A stretch of DNA of 64,000 bases from Climacium dendroides (taxonomy: Eukaryota; Streptophyta; Bryopsida; Hypnales; Climaciaceae): contig OX467088.1 in the NCBI GenBank assembly GCA_950106755.1, forward strand, positions 11,702,001 through 11,766,000, in the 5' to 3' direction. Position numbers and translations under genes: made by a program. The notes under the pieces were generated by a model. The model had not been told where the DNA came from and made no database searches. It was given only the letters and a program-made list of their open reading frames with translations. Below, one piece after another: positions 61,005 to 64,000 of this stretch (position 1 is the stretch's first letter; every line of letters begins with the position of its first letter).

Positions 61005-61222
61005 GGGACGTTAAACCCTAAAGCCCAGGGCCCACCCACGAGGTGGGATATTTTTTTAATTTATTCTTCACGTCAGTTTTATTTTTTGCAAATTCTGAAT
61101 TCATATTTGCAATCAGAGCCCCCCCCATTGGTAGCTGAAGGTTAAAATATACCCTAGACACGGCTCAAAATTTTACCCAGGAAGAACCCCAAATTACCCA
61201 GTTGGGCTCCCTTCGTGGGCAG
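61005..61222. mobile_element. Mutator-like MITE, family copy C
   Basis: The core at 61,048-61,120 has AATTCTGAATTCATATTTGC and CAATCAGAGCC. The left end GGGGGACGTTAAAC resembles copy E (GCAGGACGTTAAAT), and the right end CTCCCTTCGTGGGCA resembles CCACCTTCGATGGCA of copy E. No clear 9-bp duplication remains. Confidence 0.5.
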
Positions 61223-61232
61223 CACCAGCAGC

Positions 61233-61475
61233 ACCGGACGGACGGACGAAAAAACGAACGAACGAAAGTACGGACGGAAAGGATCGACCCTCCCTGCTGA
61301 CGAAGGGGGACGAGAGCAGGGAAGCAGGGAAGCAGGGAGTCCCCATGCAACGAACGCTACTTGCCTGCACTAGCTCAGTTTAGCTTTAGCTTAGCTCCGT
61401 CAGCTCCAAGTATCCCCCCCCCGTCCTTCCGTTCCGTTCCGTCCTTCTGTCTGTCTGTCTGTCTCTCTCGGTGTC
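61233..61475. repeat. cluster of short tetranucleotide repeats
   Basis: (GGAC)n and (GAAC)n lie at 61,233-61,272, AGCAGGGA repeats at 61,316-61,340, and (TTCC/CGTTC)n followed by (TGTC)n at 61,425-61,470. Confidence 0.8.
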
Positions 61476-61578
61476 TCCATCATTCATCCAATGCGTCGTC
61501 CCCAGCTGGCCGGAAACTATTGACTGAGCTGAGCGAGTGAGCAAGGCAGCCGGCAGTTGGCTGCCCCAGGCCCAAGCC

Positions 61579-61816
61579 GGCCAGGGTGAACTGACCCCCT
61601 CATTGCCCCGTTTCACCCCTGGGGAAAACGCTGTGGAATTTTTAATCTGCACTCAGATGAATTTTTTTTCAAATTCTGAATTCAGATTCGCAATCAGCGT
61701 CCCCAAATCAACTGGAGGCAGTGTAGAAATACAAAAAAATCACGGCAAAAAATTAGGGGGCTTTTTTTCACAATTTACCTTGGCCGGGGCAATGAGGGGG
61801 TCAGTTCTCCCTGGCC
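61579..61816. mobile_element. Mutator-like MITE, family copy D
   Basis: The terminal inverted repeats match over about 30 bp: GGCCAGGGTGAACTGACCCC on the left and, from the right, GGCCAGGGAGAACTGACCCC, then CTCATTGCCCC on both. The core GGGGAAAACGCTGTGGAATT and AAATTCTGAATTCAGATTCG belongs to the same family as copy E. I see no convincing target duplication. Confidence 0.75.
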
Positions 61817-62007
61817 CCCCATGAGAAAAAGGCTTTGGCACAGGAAATAATAAAAAGCTCCGCCTCAGTCGCTCACTCATCCTTATCCAAATGGGAAGAA
61901 AAAAAGGAAAGAAAAAAAAAGGAAAAAAGCTTCAGTGGGTGGGCAGCGAAAAGCGGAGTCAGGGGCTTCCACCCTCACCTGCCGGCTGGGGGCAGGCTGG
62001 GGGCAGA

Positions 62008-62022
62008 GGGGGGGGGGGGGGG
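62008..62022. repeat. poly-G run
   Basis: Fifteen consecutive G residues occur in a purine-rich plus-strand tract (61,890-62,045). The nearby frames encode Gly/Lys-rich low-complexity peptides only. Confidence 0.9.
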
Positions 62023-62153
62023 CGCGGAGAAGGAGGGGGGGCTACGGTACAGGCTGCAACTATAATACACTGATGACTAGACTAGATGGGGGCCGCCAGT
62101 GTTTGGGAAACTTTTCGAGTTTTACCAGTTAATTGCCTTTAGTTCTCATATTG

Positions 62154-62420
62154 GCAGGACGTTAAATCGTGCCATCGAAGGTGGGCCTGGTGAGGTGGAT
62201 TTAACCCGGGGAAAACGCAGGAATTTTTTATTTGCCACATATGATTTTTTTTTGCAAATTCTGAATTCATATTTGCAATCAGAGACCCCAAATTAGCTGT
62301 GAAGTCTGCAATGTACTCTAGACATGGCTCAAAATAGGGGGCTTCTTTTTTACTTTTATCCCTACAACACAAATTTTACCCTGCTTGGCCCACCTTCGAT
62401 GGCACAATTTGACGTCCTGC
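62154..62420. mobile_element. Mutator-like MITE, family copy E, intact ends
   Basis: The terminal inverted repeats are 34 bp with two mismatches, starting GCAGGACGTTAAATCGTGCC on the left and GCAGGACGTCAAATTGTGCC from the right. A perfect 9-bp duplication CTCATATTG flanks it (62,145-62,153 and 62,421-62,429), the hallmark length of the Mutator superfamily. The 267-bp element has no reading frame. The core CGGGGAAAACGCAGGAATTT and GCAAATTCTGAATTCATATT is shared with copies A-D. Confidence 0.92.
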
Positions 62421-62615
62421 CTCATATTGAGCCGGTTTTTGAAGAGCTGAGTCTAGTTATTTACTCCATTTTTTACTCAAAATAGAATTTTTATAGATTT
62501 TTTTCACTGGTTCTTTTTGCCAATGTTTTCAAATTGCAACCAGGTTTTTCCCTAATTCCTTCGGTTAAATTTGAACTAGCCATCAGGTTTTTTTTAATTA
62601 AATAAATAAATAAAT

Positions 62616-63420
62616 GGAGAATACGGAAGATTTTGAGAAAATGGAAATGGATCATAGTTAATGAACCCTTGCCCCTTAAACGTCGAGGTGGAAATTTGGC
62701 GTACAGTGGATGACAAAGGATCTCTCTCTACGTAGGATAGAACTGCAACTATTCATCTTCAAAATTTTGTGTGGGAAGAGGAGATCTTGTGTAGGACTTT
62801 GACTTCCAATGAATGCTTTTGCAATTTTTTAAGCCAATGTTGATGTTTAATATAGTCCAATAGATGACAAAGAATTGTTGGTAGGTCAAAATTGTTGTTT
62901 GGTCAGGCAACCTAAGTTTTTAGAGATTCATTGGATTTCTAAAAAAATAGAGGGTACAATATATTTTGAGAAAATGGAAATGGATCGTAATTAATTACCC
63001 CTTGAATGTTGTTGCAAACATTTCGTGTTGTTAGGTCGGACAACTTAAGTTTCTAGAAATTCATTGGATTTCCAAAAAAATGGAGAGTACATAGATTTTG
63101 AAAAAACAAAAATGGATCACAATGCCACAAATGTTTAGTATTTTTCAATGGATTATAGGGAATTGTTGTTAGACCAAAATTGTTGTTAGGTCAGACAATC
63201 TAAGTTTGTGTGAAAAGGGGAGGTCTTGCCTATTAGTTTGACCAATCACAATAAAAATATATTTGATTATAAAAAATGTAGATTTTGAGTAAAGTGTAAA
63301 TTGATCACACTTAACCTTTCAATGACCCTATAGTTGTTTATTGTCCGCAAGATGACAAGGGATTGTTTCATGTAGATAGGACATAAGTACTAATGTTCAT
63401 GCTCTTAATTGCATTTTGAA
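62616..63420. repeat. degenerate tandem array starting with dispersed repeat copy 2
   Basis: GATTTTGAGAAAATGGAAAT or close variants recur near 62,630, 62,965, 63,095 and 63,279, each followed by GGATC-A. TAGGTC(A/G)GACAA-CTAAGTTT recurs near 62,905, 63,035 and 63,190. The spacing is irregular (130-330 bp). The left part, 62,665-62,815, is the partner of 54,880-55,018. Confidence 0.65.
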
Positions 63421-64000
63421 AAAAAAATGATTTCTACAGTATCAAAATGGATGGTTTCCACAATCACAAATTCCTCGTTTAAAGGTAAAACATATTAATT
63501 CTTGAAGGATAAGATCCCATATGATGAAGGTAGTGACCAAAATGCTCTAATTATTGAACCAATTCCCACTCCTACTTTTCAATTTCACTTTTCACTTCAC
63601 ACATTTCACTTTCATTTTCATTTTTTTCTCCCAACTCACACTTCTTTCATTTCACATTATTTTATTGATTCGTTTCACTTTTTATTTTTTACTTTTAAAT
63701 CTTTTCCACTTTTGACATGTAATATATTAGTCGTTAACTTACAATTCATAATATGTTCCCAAATTTTCATACTTTTAATATTTTATATATTTATTACTAT
63801 TTATATGTTATATACTATTTATATATTATACACTACTTATTTGTTATATACTATTTATAGTCCAACCAACTACGATGGGTCAAATAACCTTGTCAGCATA
63901 TAGGGATGCAAGAGTTTCTTGGAGGAAGGAACATGTGGTTTTTGTATAGGGTCAACCTCCTAACAAAAACATCAAGCATGGAATTTGCCATTCAGGGCCA
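63421..64000. other. AT-rich sequence, no gene
   Basis: A pyrimidine-rich stretch (63,560-63,720) with repeated TTTCACTT and a repeat of TTATATACTATTTATA at 63,805-63,860 give one long but meaningless open frame. Nothing else was recognised up to the window end. Confidence 0.5.

Noticed and set aside
63502..63903. 133-codon plus-strand frame
   Set aside because: Composition is Phe/His/Ile/Tyr repeats from pyrimidine-rich and TATA-type simple sequence; not a believable protein.
1..64000. tRNA, rRNA and CRISPR arrays
   Set aside because: No cloverleaf-like genes with the usual A and B boxes, no rRNA-like text and no regularly spaced repeats with unique spacers were noticed. The tandem arrays here have contiguous units, and the sequence is of plant nuclear type.

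Overview
The window looks like a piece of a very large, repeat-choked plant nuclear genome. It contains no intact protein-coding gene, rRNA or tRNA that I can support. Almost everything recognisable is a decayed or non-autonomous DNA transposon: CACTA/EnSpm, hAT with a plant-type DUF4371-like transposase, Mutator-like MITEs and foldback elements. They lie in AT-rich sequence full of short open frames without meaning. Plant origin rests on the TNP2 + DUF4218 + DUF4216 set, CACTA ends with 3-bp target duplications, and stop codons of the kind left by CG/CHG cytosine methylation. Element density and decay would suit a gymnosperm or another giant-genome plant, but the sequence does not fix the species.

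Layout. 1-1.7 kb: decayed minus-strand coding matter of unknown family. 3.0-4.9 kb: complete non-autonomous CACTA element with palindromic subterminal arrays. 5.7-7.15 kb: hAT transposase pseudogene (+). 7.5-8.5 kb: two related foldback MITEs with CACTA-like termini. 10.5-10.9 kb: a 180-bp tandem repeat. 16.7-17.7 kb: an LTR-like repeat whose inverted partner lies at 37.4-38.6 kb. 18.6-24.9 kb: a GC-rich island carrying two related minus-strand reading frames that share a roughly 210-residue domain I cannot name. 25.5-42.98 kb: a large CACTA element with a TNP2 transposase pseudogene on the minus strand, broken by a second, nested CACTA element at 29,139-32,682, and a separate plus-strand coding region ending in a degenerate FCP1/NIF-like phosphatase fragment. 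43.2-45.6 kb: a second hAT pseudogene (-). 47.8-49.8 kb: unidentified decayed coding sequence. 49.83-50.05 kb: a perfect-type CACTA foldback MITE. 50.8-52.85 kb: a 2-kb inverted-repeat element with a MITE inside one arm. 54.0-54.3 kb: a minisatellite. 56.4-57.35 kb: a candidate TTAA-flanked element. 58-62.5 kb: a cluster of five related Mutator-like MITEs in GC-richer sequence with several simple repeats. 62.6-63.4 kb: a degenerate tandem array.

How the parts relate. The elements inserted over a long time and into each other, so their order can partly be read. The large CACTA element came before the nested one in its transposase gene and before the LTR-like insertion in its plus-strand gene. 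The non-autonomous CACTA elements and the CACTA foldback MITEs carry no transposase and would have depended on CACTA enzymes made elsewhere. The most unusual parts are the duplicated-domain coding island (18.6-24.9 kb) and the phosphatase-like fragment inside the big CACTA element.
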